Positions 8,456-18,233 of a stretch of 64,000 nt of DNA are shown here, piece by piece. How positions within the stretch are numbered: position 1 is the stretch's first letter; the number at the start of each line of letters is the position of its first letter. A program made the position numbers and the translations under genes. This DNA is from an uncultured Ruminococcus sp. (GTDB taxonomy: Bacteria > Bacillota > Clostridia > Lachnospirales > Lachnospiraceae): the NCBI GenBank assembly GCA_900066355.1, contig FMEL01000002.1, positions 62,001 to 126,000 on the forward strand, given 5' to 3'. Under the pieces are notes generated by a model that did no database searches, had not been told where the DNA came from, and saw only the letters and a program-made list of their open reading frames with translations.

Positions 8456-10483
8456 TTGAAAAAAATCGCAGTTTTAGATCAGAATACAATTGATAAGATT
8501 GCTGCCGGGGAGGTGGTGGAGCGTCCATCTTCGGTTGTAAAAGAACTGGTAGAGAATGCCATAGATGCCGGAGCAACGGCTGTGACTGTGGAGATCACAG
8601 ATGGCGGAAAAAAGCTGATCCGCATCACAGATAATGGATCCGGAATGGAATCTGAGCAGATTCCGCTTGCATTTTTGCGTCATGCGACAAGTAAAATTGA
8701 GAAGGTCGAAGATTTGGAGCACATTGCATCGCTGGGGTTCCGTGGTGAGGCACTTTCCAGTATTGCAGCTGTTTCACAGGTAGAACTGATCACAAAAACT
8801 CCTTCAGATATCAGCGGTTCCCGTTATGTGATTGAAGGTGGGAAGGAAATTGCGCTGGAAGAGCTCGGAGCGCCGGAAGGAACGACGTTTCTTGTGCGAA
8901 ATCTTTTTTATAATACACCGGCGAGAAGTAAATTCCTGAAATCAGATATGACAGAAGCAAATTATATCCATACGCTGATGGAACAGCTTGCCCTGTCGCA
9001 TCCGGAGATTTCGTTTAAATATATTCAGAACAAACAGGTCAAACTGCATACATCCGGAAATTACAGTGTGAAAGATGTAATATACAGCGTGTATGGCAGG
9101 GAAATTGCAAAAGCTCTTTTGGATGTAAACTATGAAAATTCTTTTATGAAAGTAGAGGGATTTGTAGGAAAACCGGAGATTGCCAGAGGAAACCGCAGCT
9201 TTGAGAATTATTATATCAATGGACGCTATGTAAAAAACAATATCATCACAAAGGCTATTGAAAATGCCTACAGAGGCTTTCTGATGCAGCATAAATTTCC
9301 ATTTGTTTCGCTGTGCATGGAGATGGAGGGAAATGATCTCGATGTCAACGTACACCCGGCGAAAAGAGAGGTACGCTTTGCCAGAGAACAGGAAGTTTAT
9401 GATGCAGTGTATGATATGGTACGCAGTGCACTGACCAGAAGGGAAATGATACCGAAAGTATCTGTAGACAGTACTCCTGCAAAAACAGAAACAAAAGAAG
9501 AAAAAATCACCCGTGCTGCGGTACCGGAACCGTTTGAAACGAAACGCCGTGAAGAGATGTACCCGAACACGGTGAGAAAGCCAGAAGTACAGGCAGGTTT
9601 AAATCCAAAGCCGGAAGCAAGGGATGGCTTAAATGAAAGAACGGAAATACGAAAGCCTCTTTCACATAGTACCCCATCCGGAACACTTGTTCGTGAACCG
9701 GCAGCAGAATACAGCCCTGCATTCTCTAGGGCAGAAGAAGAAATGTTCAGTGGTACACTTCGTGAAAACCAGAAACTGGATGAAGAGAAGAAGCTGACAG
9801 AGTTAAAGCCGACAGAGTTAAAACAGACAGAAGAGCCGGAGAAGAAACAGGCGCCTCCGCAGCAGCTTGAGCTTTTTGAAGAGAAACTTCTTGCACCGGA
9901 ATCCAGAAGCCGTATCCGCGTGGTCGGACAGATTTTTGATACTTACTGGCTGGTGCAGTTTGAAGATAATTTTTATATCATCGATCAGCACGCGGCACAC
10001 GAAAAAGTATATTATGAGCGCATGGTGAAACAGTTCCGTAAACATTCCATCGATTCGCAGTATCTGAGTCCGCCGATGATCGTTACTTTAAGTATGCAGG
10101 AAGAAGAAGTACTGAATTCAAATAAAGACTATTTTGAACAATTCGGTTTTGAAATTGAGAATTTCGGTGGTCGAGAGTATCGTATCAGCGCCGTTCCGTC
10201 GAACCTTTATGGGCTGACGGAGGAAGATCTGTTTCTGGAGATGCTTGACAATCTTTCTGGTAACAACAGCACAGACGCGTTGGATATTTTTGCATCAAAA
10301 CTTGCTACTATGGCATGCAAAGCAGCAGTAAAAGGCAATCATGCGATGTCTTTTGAAGAAGCGGAAAAGCTGATCGACGAGCTTCTGACACTGGATAATC
10401 CGTATCATTGTCCGCACGGACGTCCGACAATCATCGCGATGACGCGCACAGAACTGGAAAAGAAATTTAAAAGAATTGTATAA
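8456..10483 (+). CDS. mutL: DNA mismatch repair protein MutL
   Basis: This 675-residue MutL has the GHKL ATPase motifs at the N-terminus (ENAIDAG near residue 31, DNGSGM near 58, GFRGEAL near 94), a variable linker of about residues 335-470 rich in Glu, Lys and Pro, and a C-terminal dimerisation domain. The endonuclease motif DQHAAHEKVYYE is present near 510 and CPHGRP near 652, so this is a nicking MutL, as in bacteria without MutH. I prefer TTG 8456 (MKKIAVLDQNT) because GGAGGG lies just upstream; ATG 8444 overlaps that site. Its stop lies 16 bases before miaA. Confidence 0.93.
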   Translation: MKKIAVLDQNTIDKIAAGEVVERPSSVVKELVENAIDAGATAVTVEITDGGKKLIRITDNGSGMESEQIPLAFLRHATSKIEKVEDLEHIASLGFRGEALSSIAAVSQVELITKTPSDISGSRYVIEGGKEIALEELGAPEGTTFLVRNLFYNTPARSKFLKSDMTEANYIHTLMEQLALSHPEISFKYIQNKQVKLHTSGNYSVKDVIYSVYGREIAKALLDVNYENSFMKVEGFVGKPEIARGNRSFENYYINGRYVKNNIITKAIENAYRGFLMQHKFPFVSLCMEMEGNDLDVNVHPAKREVRFAREQEVYDAVYDMVRSALTRREMIPKVSVDSTPAKTETKEEKITRAAVPEPFETKRREEMYPNTVRKPEVQAGLNPKPEARDGLNERTEIRKPLSHSTPSGTLVREPAAEYSPAFSRAEEEMFSGTLRENQKLDEEKKLTELKPTELKQTEEPEKKQAPPQQLELFEEKLLAPESRSRIRVVGQIFDTYWLVQFEDNFYIIDQHAAHEKVYYERMVKQFRKHSIDSQYLSPPMIVTLSMQEEEVLNSNKDYFEQFGFEIENFGGREYRISAVPSNLYGLTEEDLFLEMLDNLSGNNSTDALDIFASKLATMACKAAVKGNHAMSFEEAEKLIDELLTLDNPYHCPHGRPTIIAMTRTELEKKFKRIV

Positions 10484-10499
10484 AAATACAGGAGCAGTT

Positions 10500-11444
10500 A
10501 TGAAAAGACCTTTAATTGTCCTTACCGGACCGACGGCAGTGGGAAAAACAAGCCTGTCTATCTCACTTGCAAAAGCGGTGAATGGGGAAATTATTTCTGC
10601 GGATTCCATGCAGGTATATAAAAGAATGGATATCGGCTCGGCAAAGATCCGTAAGGAAGAAATGCAGGGCGTGGAGCATTATCTGGTGGATGTACTTGAA
10701 CCGGGAGAGGAATTTCATATTGTGAAATTTCAGGAGATGGCAAAAGCTGCCATGGAAGAAATCTATGCAAAAGGAAAAGTACCGATTCTTGTCGGCGGAA
10801 CCGGATTTTATATTCAGGCAGTAACAAGAGATATTGATTTTACAGAGGCGCAGCAGGAAAATACCTACCGTGCCGAACTGGAAAAGCTGGCAGAAGAAAA
10901 AGGTGCCGAGTATCTTCATGAGCGTCTTCGCGAGGTCGATCCGGCGAGTGCCGAGTCGATTCATGCCAATAATGTCAAACGTGTGATCAGGGCACTGGAA
11001 TTTTATCATCAGAACGGAACACCGATTTCTGAACATAATGAAGAACAGAAAAAACAGGTAAGCCCATATAATCTTGCCTATTTTGTGCTGAATGCTCCAC
11101 GTGAAATTTTATATGAGAGAATTGACAGGCGCGTGGATCAGATGCTGGAAGAAGGTCTGGTAAAAGAAGTCGAAGAGCTTAAGCGAGAAGGTTGCCATCG
11201 TGGAATGGTTTCCATGCAGGGACTTGGTTATAAGGAAATCCTTGCGTATCTGGAAGGAGAATATCCGCTGGAAGAAGCAGTGCGCATTCTGAAACGCGAC
11301 ACCAGACATTTTGCGAAGCGGCAGCTTACCTGGTTCCGAAGAGAGTCTGATGTGATCTGGGTAGATAAAGAGAAATTTGACTGGGATGAAAAAGAAATCC
11401 TGAAATATATGAAACACATTTGTGAGGAAAGGAAGATCGTTTAG
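10500..11444 (+). CDS. miaA: tRNA dimethylallyltransferase MiaA
   Basis: MiaA transfers a dimethylallyl group to N6 of A37 in tRNAs reading UNN codons. The 314-residue protein has the P-loop GPTAVGKTS at about residues 9-17, the DSMQVY motif near 35-40 and the conserved GGTGFYIQA segment near 95. ATG 10500 follows AGGAG; an in-frame TTG at 10476 would overlap mutL and has no better ribosome site. The mutS-mutL-miaA order is standard in Clostridia. Confidence 0.95.
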   Translation: MKRPLIVLTGPTAVGKTSLSISLAKAVNGEIISADSMQVYKRMDIGSAKIRKEEMQGVEHYLVDVLEPGEEFHIVKFQEMAKAAMEEIYAKGKVPILVGGTGFYIQAVTRDIDFTEAQQENTYRAELEKLAEEKGAEYLHERLREVDPASAESIHANNVKRVIRALEFYHQNGTPISEHNEEQKKQVSPYNLAYFVLNAPREILYERIDRRVDQMLEEGLVKEVEELKREGCHRGMVSMQGLGYKEILAYLEGEYPLEEAVRILKRDTRHFAKRQLTWFRRESDVIWVDKEKFDWDEKEILKYMKHICEERKIV

Positions 11445-11445
11445 C

Positions 11446-12723
11446 ATGAAAGAACTTTATGAACAGCTTGGGATTTCTTCTCAGGTATATGATTTTGGGG
11501 CAGAGATCGAAGAATCTCTGAAGGAACGTTTTGAGCAGTTTGATAAAACAGCAGAATACAATCAGCTTAAAGTGCTGATGGCAATGCAGAAAAATAAAGT
11601 AAGCGCAGAGTGTTTTCAGTCTTCTTCCGGTTATGGATATGATGATTTTGGAAGAGATACTCTGGAGAAAGTCTATGCGGACACCTTCCATACAGAAGCC
11701 TGTCTGATCCGTTCACAGATTACCTGTGGTACACATGCACTTGCAATTGCGCTTTTTGGAAATCTCCGTCCGGGTGATGAACTTCTTGCACCGGCAGGAA
11801 AACCATATGATACTCTGGAAGAGGTAATTGGAATCCGTCCATCCAGAGGTTCTCTTGCAGAATATGGTGTAACCTACAGACAGGTTGATCTGAAAGAAGA
11901 CGGAACATTCGATTATGATGCGATTCGTGCAGCTATCAATGAAAAAACAAAACTTGTCGAAATTCAGCGTTCAAAAGGTTATCAGACAAGACCGTCATAT
12001 TCTGTAAAACAGATTGGAGAACTGATCTCTTTTGTCAAGAGTATCAAGCCGGATGTGATCTGTATGGTTGACAACTGCTACGGAGAATTTGTAGATACAG
12101 TAGAACCGAGTGATGTAGGTGCAGACATGATCGTTGGTTCACTGATCAAAAATCCGGGTGGCGGACTTGCACCGATCGGTGGTTATATTGCAGGAACAAA
12201 AGAATGCGTGGAAAATGCAGCAACACGTATGACCTGTCCTGGACTTGGCATGGAAGTCGGAGCATCTCTTGGTGTAAATCGCTCTTTCTATCAGGGATTT
12301 TTCCTTGCTCCAATGGTGACGAAGGGTGCATTAAAGGGTGCTGTATTTGCAGCAAATATTTATGAAAAACTTGGTTTCCCGGTTGTTCCGAACGGAAGCG
12401 AGCCACGTCAGGATATCATTCAGGCAGTGACTTTGGGTACGCCGGAAGGGCTGATTGCATTCTGCAAAGGTATTCAGGCAGCAGCACCGGTAGACAGTTA
12501 TGTAGATCCGGAACCGTGGGATATGCCGGGATATGACAGTCAGGTAATTATGGCAGCTGGTGCTTTTGTACAGGGATCTTCTATTGAACTTTCAGCAGAC
12601 GGTCCGGTCAAACCGCCATATGCAGTTTATTTCCAGGGCGGACTGACATGGGAGCATGCAAAACTCGGTGTACTGATGTCTTTACAGAAGCTTGTTGATG
12701 CAAAGATTGTAACACTTCCCTGA
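11446..12723 (+). CDS. PLP-dependent methionine gamma-lyase/aluminium-resistance family protein
   Basis: This 425-residue fold-type I PLP enzyme belongs to the family annotated as methionine gamma-lyase-like or aluminium resistance protein (YnbB). It shows the RSQITCGTHALAIALFG cofactor-binding segment near residue 86, a VDNCYGEF aspartate motif near 207, and the Schiff-base lysine in SLIKNPGGG near 236. The true substrate is not known. ATG 11446 lies one base after the miaA stop, preceded by GAGGAAAGGAAG, so it is co-transcribed with miaA, an arrangement common in Firmicutes. Confidence 0.85.
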   Translation: MKELYEQLGISSQVYDFGAEIEESLKERFEQFDKTAEYNQLKVLMAMQKNKVSAECFQSSSGYGYDDFGRDTLEKVYADTFHTEACLIRSQITCGTHALAIALFGNLRPGDELLAPAGKPYDTLEEVIGIRPSRGSLAEYGVTYRQVDLKEDGTFDYDAIRAAINEKTKLVEIQRSKGYQTRPSYSVKQIGELISFVKSIKPDVICMVDNCYGEFVDTVEPSDVGADMIVGSLIKNPGGGLAPIGGYIAGTKECVENAATRMTCPGLGMEVGASLGVNRSFYQGFFLAPMVTKGALKGAVFAANIYEKLGFPVVPNGSEPRQDIIQAVTLGTPEGLIAFCKGIQAAAPVDSYVDPEPWDMPGYDSQVIMAAGAFVQGSSIELSADGPVKPPYAVYFQGGLTWEHAKLGVLMSLQKLVDAKIVTLP

Positions 12724-12741
12724 CAGGGAAAAGGAGAAAGT

Positions 12742-13926
12742 ATGAACGAAAATCCGCAGGTGATCGTTGTTGGCGGCGGCGCATCAGGACTGACCGCGGC
12801 AATTGTGGCGGCACAGAACGGTGCAATCGTAACTGTTCTTGAACAGAATGAAAATCCGGGCCGTAAAATCTGTGTGACCGGAAACGGCCGCTGTAATCTG
12901 ACCAATAAAGATATGCGTCCGGAAATTTTTCGTGGAGAACACCCGGAAATTGTACAAAACGTTTTAAAACAGTTTTCCATGGAAGATACACTGGAGTTTT
13001 TTGGACAGATGGGTGTGGCTTTTACTGACCGTAATGGATGGATTTATCCCAGAAGTAATCAGGCAAAATGCATTCCGGAACTGATGCTTTTGAAAGCGCG
13101 CTCTCTGAAAGTAAAAATTAAAACAAGAGAAAAAGTGAAGGATGTTTATCAGCAAAACGGCAGATGGAAAGTGCAGACCGAAGGATGGACCTATGAAGGA
13201 GACAGGGTAATACTGGCGAATGGTTCCAGTGCTTCACAGGTCCCTGGTTCTGACGGAAGCGGATATGCGATTGCAGAGAAGCTCGGACACCGTATCATCA
13301 AGCCGCTGCCGGCCCTTACAGGACTGCGCTGCAGGGGAAATGCTTTTTCTGCCTGGGCAGGTGTGCGTACAGAGGGCGAAGTGACCCTGCTTCTGGATGG
13401 AAAGCCGTTTGATAAAGAACGGGGCGAAATTCAGCTTACGGACTACGGCATTTCGGGAATTCCAGTCTTTCAGCTAAGCAGATATGCAGTCCGTGCACTG
13501 GAGGATGGCAAAAAAGCAGAGCTTTCTGTTAATTTCTTTCCGGAGTATACGACGGAAGACCTGGCGAAACTGCTGAATAAACGAAGAGAACTTTGTCCGT
13601 ATCAGTCAGATGCAGAACTTCTTGTAGGACTTCTGCCGGACAAACTGATCCGTGCTTTCCGCAAACAAAAGGATCTGATTCAGCCGCTGACTTCATACAG
13701 AATGACGGTCAGAGGAAGCACCGGACTGGAACAGGCCCAGGTCTGCTCCGGCGGTGTCGACACAACTCAGGTAAATGAGGAAACACTTGAATCACATATC
13801 CATAAAGGCCTGTATCTGGCAGGAGAACTTCTGGATATTGATGGTCCGTGTGGTGGCTATAATCTGCAGTGGGCATGGTCAAGCGGCGCGGTAGCCGGCT
13901 TACACAGTGCGAGGGAGAAGTTATGA
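12742..13926 (+). CDS. HI0933-type FAD-dependent oxidoreductase (BaiN/YhiN-like)
   Basis: This 394-residue flavoprotein begins with a dinucleotide-binding motif (VVGGGASGLTAA, residues 7-18), followed by NPGRKICVTGNGRCNLTN, the signature of the HI0933 family. The C-terminal motif GELLDIDGPCGGYNLQWAW is also family-typical. The reaction is not established from sequence. AAGGAG precedes the start. Its TGA overlaps the ATG of the next flavoprotein, so the two are coupled. Confidence 0.88.
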   Translation: MNENPQVIVVGGGASGLTAAIVAAQNGAIVTVLEQNENPGRKICVTGNGRCNLTNKDMRPEIFRGEHPEIVQNVLKQFSMEDTLEFFGQMGVAFTDRNGWIYPRSNQAKCIPELMLLKARSLKVKIKTREKVKDVYQQNGRWKVQTEGWTYEGDRVILANGSSASQVPGSDGSGYAIAEKLGHRIIKPLPALTGLRCRGNAFSAWAGVRTEGEVTLLLDGKPFDKERGEIQLTDYGISGIPVFQLSRYAVRALEDGKKAELSVNFFPEYTTEDLAKLLNKRRELCPYQSDAELLVGLLPDKLIRAFRKQKDLIQPLTSYRMTVRGSTGLEQAQVCSGGVDTTQVNEETLESHIHKGLYLAGELLDIDGPCGGYNLQWAWSSGAVAGLHSAREKL

Positions 13927-15509
13927 TACGTATTACACAGTTAAAACTTCCTGTCGATCACAGGCAGGAGCAGTTACGAAAAAAAATAGCCAGAATTCTG
14001 AAATGCGGGGAAGATACTTTTTCTTATGAAATCGTACGTCAGTCACTGGATGCCCGTCATAAAGACGATAAAAAATTTGTTTATACAGTAGATGTGAGTA
14101 CTCCGGCAGAAAAGAAAATGCTTCGCAAAAACAGAGATAAAAATGTGACTTTCTTTGAGAAAAAAGAATATTGTTTTCCGAAACCAGGTGAGGAGGTTCT
14201 GAAGAATCCTCCGGTAGTTGTCGGAAGCGGTCCGGCAGGCCTTTTTTGTGCGTGGTATCTCGCGAGAGCCGGTTATCGTCCGCTGGTACTGGAACGCGGA
14301 CAGGAGGCACAGAAGCGTAAGGAAACGGTTGATCGTTTCTGGAAAGACGGGATTCTTGATCCGGAGTCCAATGTACAGTTTGGAGAAGGCGGCGCAGGAA
14401 CGTTTTCTGATGGAAAGCTGAATACGCTGGTAAAAGATCCGAACGGACGTAATCATGAGGTGCTGAAACGCTTTGTGGAGGCGGGAGCACCGCAGGAAAT
14501 CGTATTTCAGCAGAAACCGCACCTCGGAACAGATGTGCTGATCGGGATTGTTGAGACCATGCGCCATCAGATTGAAGAAATGGGCGGGGCGTTCCGTTTT
14601 GAATCAAAAGTAACAGACCTTTGTATGGAAAAAGGACGGCTTTGTGCTGTGGAAATTAATGACAAAGAAAAAATACCAGCAGAGGTCTGTGTACTTGCAC
14701 TTGGACACAGTGCCCGCGATACTTTTTCCATGATTCACAGACGCGGGATCTTTATGCAGCCGAAATCTTTTGCGGTAGGACTTCGTATAGAGCATCCTCA
14801 GAAAATGATCAATATGGATCTTTATGGCGAAGAAGAAAACGAAGCGCTGGGAGCAGCCAGTTATAAAGTGACACATACCTGTGAGAATGGCAGAGGTGTC
14901 TATTCGTTCTGTATGTGTCCGGGAGGTTATGTAGTCAATGCGTCCTCAGAAGAAGGAATGCTTGCAGTCAACGGGATGAGCTATCAGGCACGTGACAGCA
15001 AAAATGCCAACAGTGCGCTGATCGTTACTGTTTCACCGGAGGATTTTCCGGAGGAAGGTGTTCTTGGAGGCATTACTTTTCAGAGAAATCTGGAAAAGGC
15101 AGCATGGGAACTTGGAAAAGGCAGAATCCCGGTACAGCTTTTCGAAGATTTTAAAGAACACAGGAAAAGTACGGAATTTGGCGAGGTTGTGCCACAGATG
15201 AAAGGGGCATATGTCCTTGCAGATGTCCGTTCGATTCTTCCGAAAGAAATAGGAGATTCCATTGAAGAAGGTGTGACTGCATTTGGCAGAAAGATAAAAG
15301 GTTTTGACCGGCCGGATGCACTTTTGAGCGGCATCGAAAGCCGTACGTCTTCTCCTGTGCGTATTGTGCGGGACAGACAGGGGTGTGCAAATATTGAGGG
15401 AATTTACCCCTGTGGTGAAGGTGCCGGATATGCGGGAGGTATTACTTCTGCGGCTATGGACGGGATCAAAACTGCTGAATTCATATGTGAAAAATTTAAG
15501 AATTTTTAG
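13923..15509 (+). CDS. FAD-dependent dehydrogenase, COG2509 family
   Basis: This 528-residue protein has an N-terminal domain of about 90 residues (KLPVDHRQEQLRKKIARIL), then an FAD-binding motif (VVGSGPAGLFCAWYLARAG near residue 97) and the family-specific LNTLVKDPNGR and GGYVVNAS segments. It ends with IYPCGEGAGYAGGITSAAMDG, which places the flavin. The reaction is unknown. ATG 13923 overlaps the preceding stop and has GAGGGAGAAG upstream. A terminator follows one base after the stop, so this is the last gene of the mutS-led transcript. Confidence 0.87.
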   Translation: MIRITQLKLPVDHRQEQLRKKIARILKCGEDTFSYEIVRQSLDARHKDDKKFVYTVDVSTPAEKKMLRKNRDKNVTFFEKKEYCFPKPGEEVLKNPPVVVGSGPAGLFCAWYLARAGYRPLVLERGQEAQKRKETVDRFWKDGILDPESNVQFGEGGAGTFSDGKLNTLVKDPNGRNHEVLKRFVEAGAPQEIVFQQKPHLGTDVLIGIVETMRHQIEEMGGAFRFESKVTDLCMEKGRLCAVEINDKEKIPAEVCVLALGHSARDTFSMIHRRGIFMQPKSFAVGLRIEHPQKMINMDLYGEEENEALGAASYKVTHTCENGRGVYSFCMCPGGYVVNASSEEGMLAVNGMSYQARDSKNANSALIVTVSPEDFPEEGVLGGITFQRNLEKAAWELGKGRIPVQLFEDFKEHRKSTEFGEVVPQMKGAYVLADVRSILPKEIGDSIEEGVTAFGRKIKGFDRPDALLSGIESRTSSPVRIVRDRQGCANIEGIYPCGEGAGYAGGITSAAMDGIKTAEFICEKFKNF

Positions 15510-15536
15510 GAGGGAGTGTACATCTCCCTCTTTTTA
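15510..15536 (+). terminator. Rho-independent terminator
   Basis: GAGGGAG and CTCCCTC form a 7-bp stem with a 7-base loop, followed by TTTTTAT. It separates the mutS-to-flavoprotein run from radC. Confidence 0.75.
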
Positions 15537-15595
15537 TGCTAGAATAATCTTTGATTCTTTTGAGATTCTGTCACAGAGAGCGGCAGGTAAATCAA

Positions 15596-16306
15596 ATGAA
15601 CCATACGATCAAAGAAATGCCGGAATCACAGAGACCCTATGAGAAATGTATACGGGAAGGCGAAGGCTCTTTAAGCGACAGCGAGCTTCTGGCAGTGATA
15701 CTCCGGACAGGAACCAGGGGAAGCAATTCACTGACTCTGGCAAATGATATTTTAAAACACATGGAGCAGTCTTCTTATCCGGGACTTCCGGGAATCATTC
15801 ACAGTTCACTTCCTGAACTGCGCAGGATTCACGGAATAGGTGCCGTCAAGGCAGTTCAGCTAAAATGTATCGGGGAACTGTCGAAGCGGATTGCCAGTGA
15901 GGCCGCGAGGCCTATGCTGGATTTTAAAAATCCGGATTCGATTGCTGCGTATTATATGGAGCAGCTCCGTCATCAGGAGCAGGAAGTGATGATCTGCATG
16001 ATGCTGGATAATCAGAACCATCTGCTTGGTGATACGTTGCTGTCTAAGGGAACCGTCAATGCAACGCTGATCACTCCGAGAGAAATCTTTCTGGAAGCTC
16101 TGCGTTATCATGCGGTCAACCTGATACTGATTCACAATCATCCGGGAGGAAATCCATCCCCCAGTGTATGCGACAAAGAAATCACAGAGAGGATCAGTCA
16201 GGCAGGTGAGATGCTTGGCATCTGTCTGCTGGATCATATTATCATCGGTGATCAGAGATACGTAAGCTTCAGAGAACAGGGACTGTTGGACGAATATCCG
16301 GTATGA
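15596..16306 (+). CDS. radC: RadC family protein (UPF0758, JAB domain)
   Basis: The 236-residue protein has an N-terminal helix-hairpin-helix-like region (LRRIHGIGAVKAVQLK) and a C-terminal JAB/MPN metalloprotease-like domain. The zinc motif HNHPGGNPSPSVCD starts near residue 180, and a matching glutamate lies upstream. Despite the name, a direct repair role is not established. Its position just before mreB is the usual one in Firmicutes. ATG 15596 is chosen because homology starts there; the ribosome site is weak (GGCAGGT). Confidence 0.88.
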   Translation: MNHTIKEMPESQRPYEKCIREGEGSLSDSELLAVILRTGTRGSNSLTLANDILKHMEQSSYPGLPGIIHSSLPELRRIHGIGAVKAVQLKCIGELSKRIASEAARPMLDFKNPDSIAAYYMEQLRHQEQEVMICMMLDNQNHLLGDTLLSKGTVNATLITPREIFLEALRYHAVNLILIHNHPGGNPSPSVCDKEITERISQAGEMLGICLLDHIIIGDQRYVSFREQGLLDEYPV

Positions 16307-16318
16307 AGGGATTGTTTT

Positions 16319-17332
16319 ATGCTTTTAAGAAAAACATACGGAATAGATCTGGGAAGCAGCAGCATTAAAGTCTATTCCTTTTTTAAAAACAAAAGTTACA
16401 TGGAAAAGAACATGCTTGCATCAAAGGGACGCAGGATCATCGCCGTGGGCAATGAAGCATACGATATGTTTGAAAAAGCACCTGCTGATATCGTAGTTAA
16501 TTCGCCGATGGCTTTTGGTATGATTGCCAATCTGGAACTGCAGGAGATCGCACTGTACAGTATGATGAAAAAGATCGACCGTTTTCTCGGTATCGGTTCT
16601 GATATGTTTTTTTCGGTACCGCTTGATATGACAGCCATCGAAAAAAGAGCATACTATCATGTGGCAAACGGACACTGGCTCCGTCAGAACAGAGTCTATA
16701 TGGTAGAGGCACCGATCGCAGATGCGATTGCCATGGGAGTGGATCTTAATAAAAATGCGGGAAGCATGATTGTTAATATCGGCGCACAGAGTACGCAGTT
16801 TTCGGTTATTACTGACAGCAAGATCATCATTGCCAGGAAGATTCCGATCGGTGGCAGGCAGATGAATGAGGCAATCTGCAATGAGATACGTAAGCGCTAC
16901 AATCTTCAGATCGGTACGCGTACAGGAAAACGTCTGAAACTTGCAATGGGACGTCTGAATGATCAGCGTAAGGATGCACGTAAAGTCGTTGGTATCGACG
17001 GAATATCCGGCCTTCCCAGAGAAGAAGTAATCTCCGGATATGTGGTCAATGCAGGGATCATGAACTGCGTCAATGAGATTGCGGCAGAGATGAAGACTTT
17101 TCTTGAACGTATTCCTCCGCAGATTTCCTATCACATTGCGCGTGAGGGGATTTTCCTTACAGGAGGAAGTACAAAGATTCCATATATAGATAATTATCTT
17201 GCAAGTTACACCGGCTTTTCGTTTAGGCTTTCAGATCTTTACGAAAAAGCAACGGTCACGGGACTGGAAAAAATTATCCGTGACCGTGACATGATGAAGT
17301 GGGCTCAGCCCGTAAAACAACGTAAATTATGA
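16319..17332 (+). CDS. mreB: Rod shape-determining protein MreB/Mbl
   Basis: This 337-residue actin-like ATPase polymerises under the membrane and guides lateral wall synthesis. The phosphate-1 motif is IDLGSSSIKVYSF at residues 9-21, phosphate 2 is around VNIGAQSTQFSV, and the adenosine motif is FLTGGSTKIP near 278. It starts 13 bases after radC with GAAGGG upstream and heads the mreBCD-pbp2 run. The sequence is somewhat divergent from classic MreB, so Mbl or MreBH cannot be excluded. Confidence 0.88.
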   Translation: MLLRKTYGIDLGSSSIKVYSFFKNKSYMEKNMLASKGRRIIAVGNEAYDMFEKAPADIVVNSPMAFGMIANLELQEIALYSMMKKIDRFLGIGSDMFFSVPLDMTAIEKRAYYHVANGHWLRQNRVYMVEAPIADAIAMGVDLNKNAGSMIVNIGAQSTQFSVITDSKIIIARKIPIGGRQMNEAICNEIRKRYNLQIGTRTGKRLKLAMGRLNDQRKDARKVVGIDGISGLPREEVISGYVVNAGIMNCVNEIAAEMKTFLERIPPQISYHIAREGIFLTGGSTKIPYIDNYLASYTGFSFRLSDLYEKATVTGLEKIIRDRDMMKWAQPVKQRKL

Positions 17333-17351
17333 TCTTTTAGGGGTATGATAC

Positions 17352-18233
17352 ATGAAAAACCTGAAAAAAAAGTTTCGGTTTCGTATACATTTAAAAAGTA
17401 AACATCTGCTTGTTATTATGACGCTTTTCTGTGGCAGTACGATTGTTGCCACACTGGCATCCGGTATTACGGCAGCTCCGTTTCAGGAGGCCGCCGGAGC
17501 AATTGTAGTTCCTTTCGAAAAGAGTATCACTACGATTGGTGTATGGCTTACTGATCTTAACAGGGCATTTAAGGACAAGCGGGATCTTGTAGATGCAAAT
17601 AAGGAACTTCAGAATACGGTAGATACACTGACAGAGCAGAATAATATTCTGATTCAGAATCAGTCTGAGCTTACACGGCTTCAGGAACTGTATAAGCTGG
17701 ATGAAGAGTATTCCGATTATCCGAAAATTGCGGCAAGGATCATTTCGAAAGATCCGGGCAACTGGTATGATACATTTATGATCAATAAAGGAAGTAAAGA
17801 CGGAATACGTGTAGACAATAATGTTATTGCCGGAAAAGGTCTGGTTGGTATTGTCACTGAGGTCGGCAGCAACTGGGCAACTGTCCGTTCGATCATTGAC
17901 GACAGCAGTAATGTAAGCGCAATGACTGTCGGTACCGATGATACCTGCGTAGTCGAAGGTGATCTGGAACTGATCGATGAGGGTAAACTGCGTTTTACAC
18001 AGCTCTATGACAAAGAAGATAAAGTAACAGCAGGAGAACGGATTGTTACTTCAAATATCAGCGAAAAGTATGTCGAGGGACTTTTTATCGGATATGTCAG
18101 TGAAATCTCACTGGATTCCAATAATCTGACAAAGACAGGTACACTTGTTACACCTGTTGATTTTCAGCATCTCAAAGATGTGTTTGTAATTACCGTAAAT
18201 AAACAGGATTCCATAGAGGAAGGAGAACAGTAA
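17352..18233 (+). CDS. mreC: Rod shape-determining protein MreC
   Basis: The 293-residue protein has one N-terminal membrane segment (about residues 17-40), a coiled coil (about 65-112, rich in Leu, Glu and Gln heptads) and a C-terminal beta-rich domain containing VIAGKGLVGIVTEVG. MreC links MreB to the wall synthases outside the membrane. It follows mreB by 19 bases with GGGG upstream, and its TAA shares a base with the mreD ATG. Confidence 0.93.
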   Translation: MKNLKKKFRFRIHLKSKHLLVIMTLFCGSTIVATLASGITAAPFQEAAGAIVVPFEKSITTIGVWLTDLNRAFKDKRDLVDANKELQNTVDTLTEQNNILIQNQSELTRLQELYKLDEEYSDYPKIAARIISKDPGNWYDTFMINKGSKDGIRVDNNVIAGKGLVGIVTEVGSNWATVRSIIDDSSNVSAMTVGTDDTCVVEGDLELIDEGKLRFTQLYDKEDKVTAGERIVTSNISEKYVEGLFIGYVSEISLDSNNLTKTGTLVTPVDFQHLKDVFVITVNKQDSIEEGEQ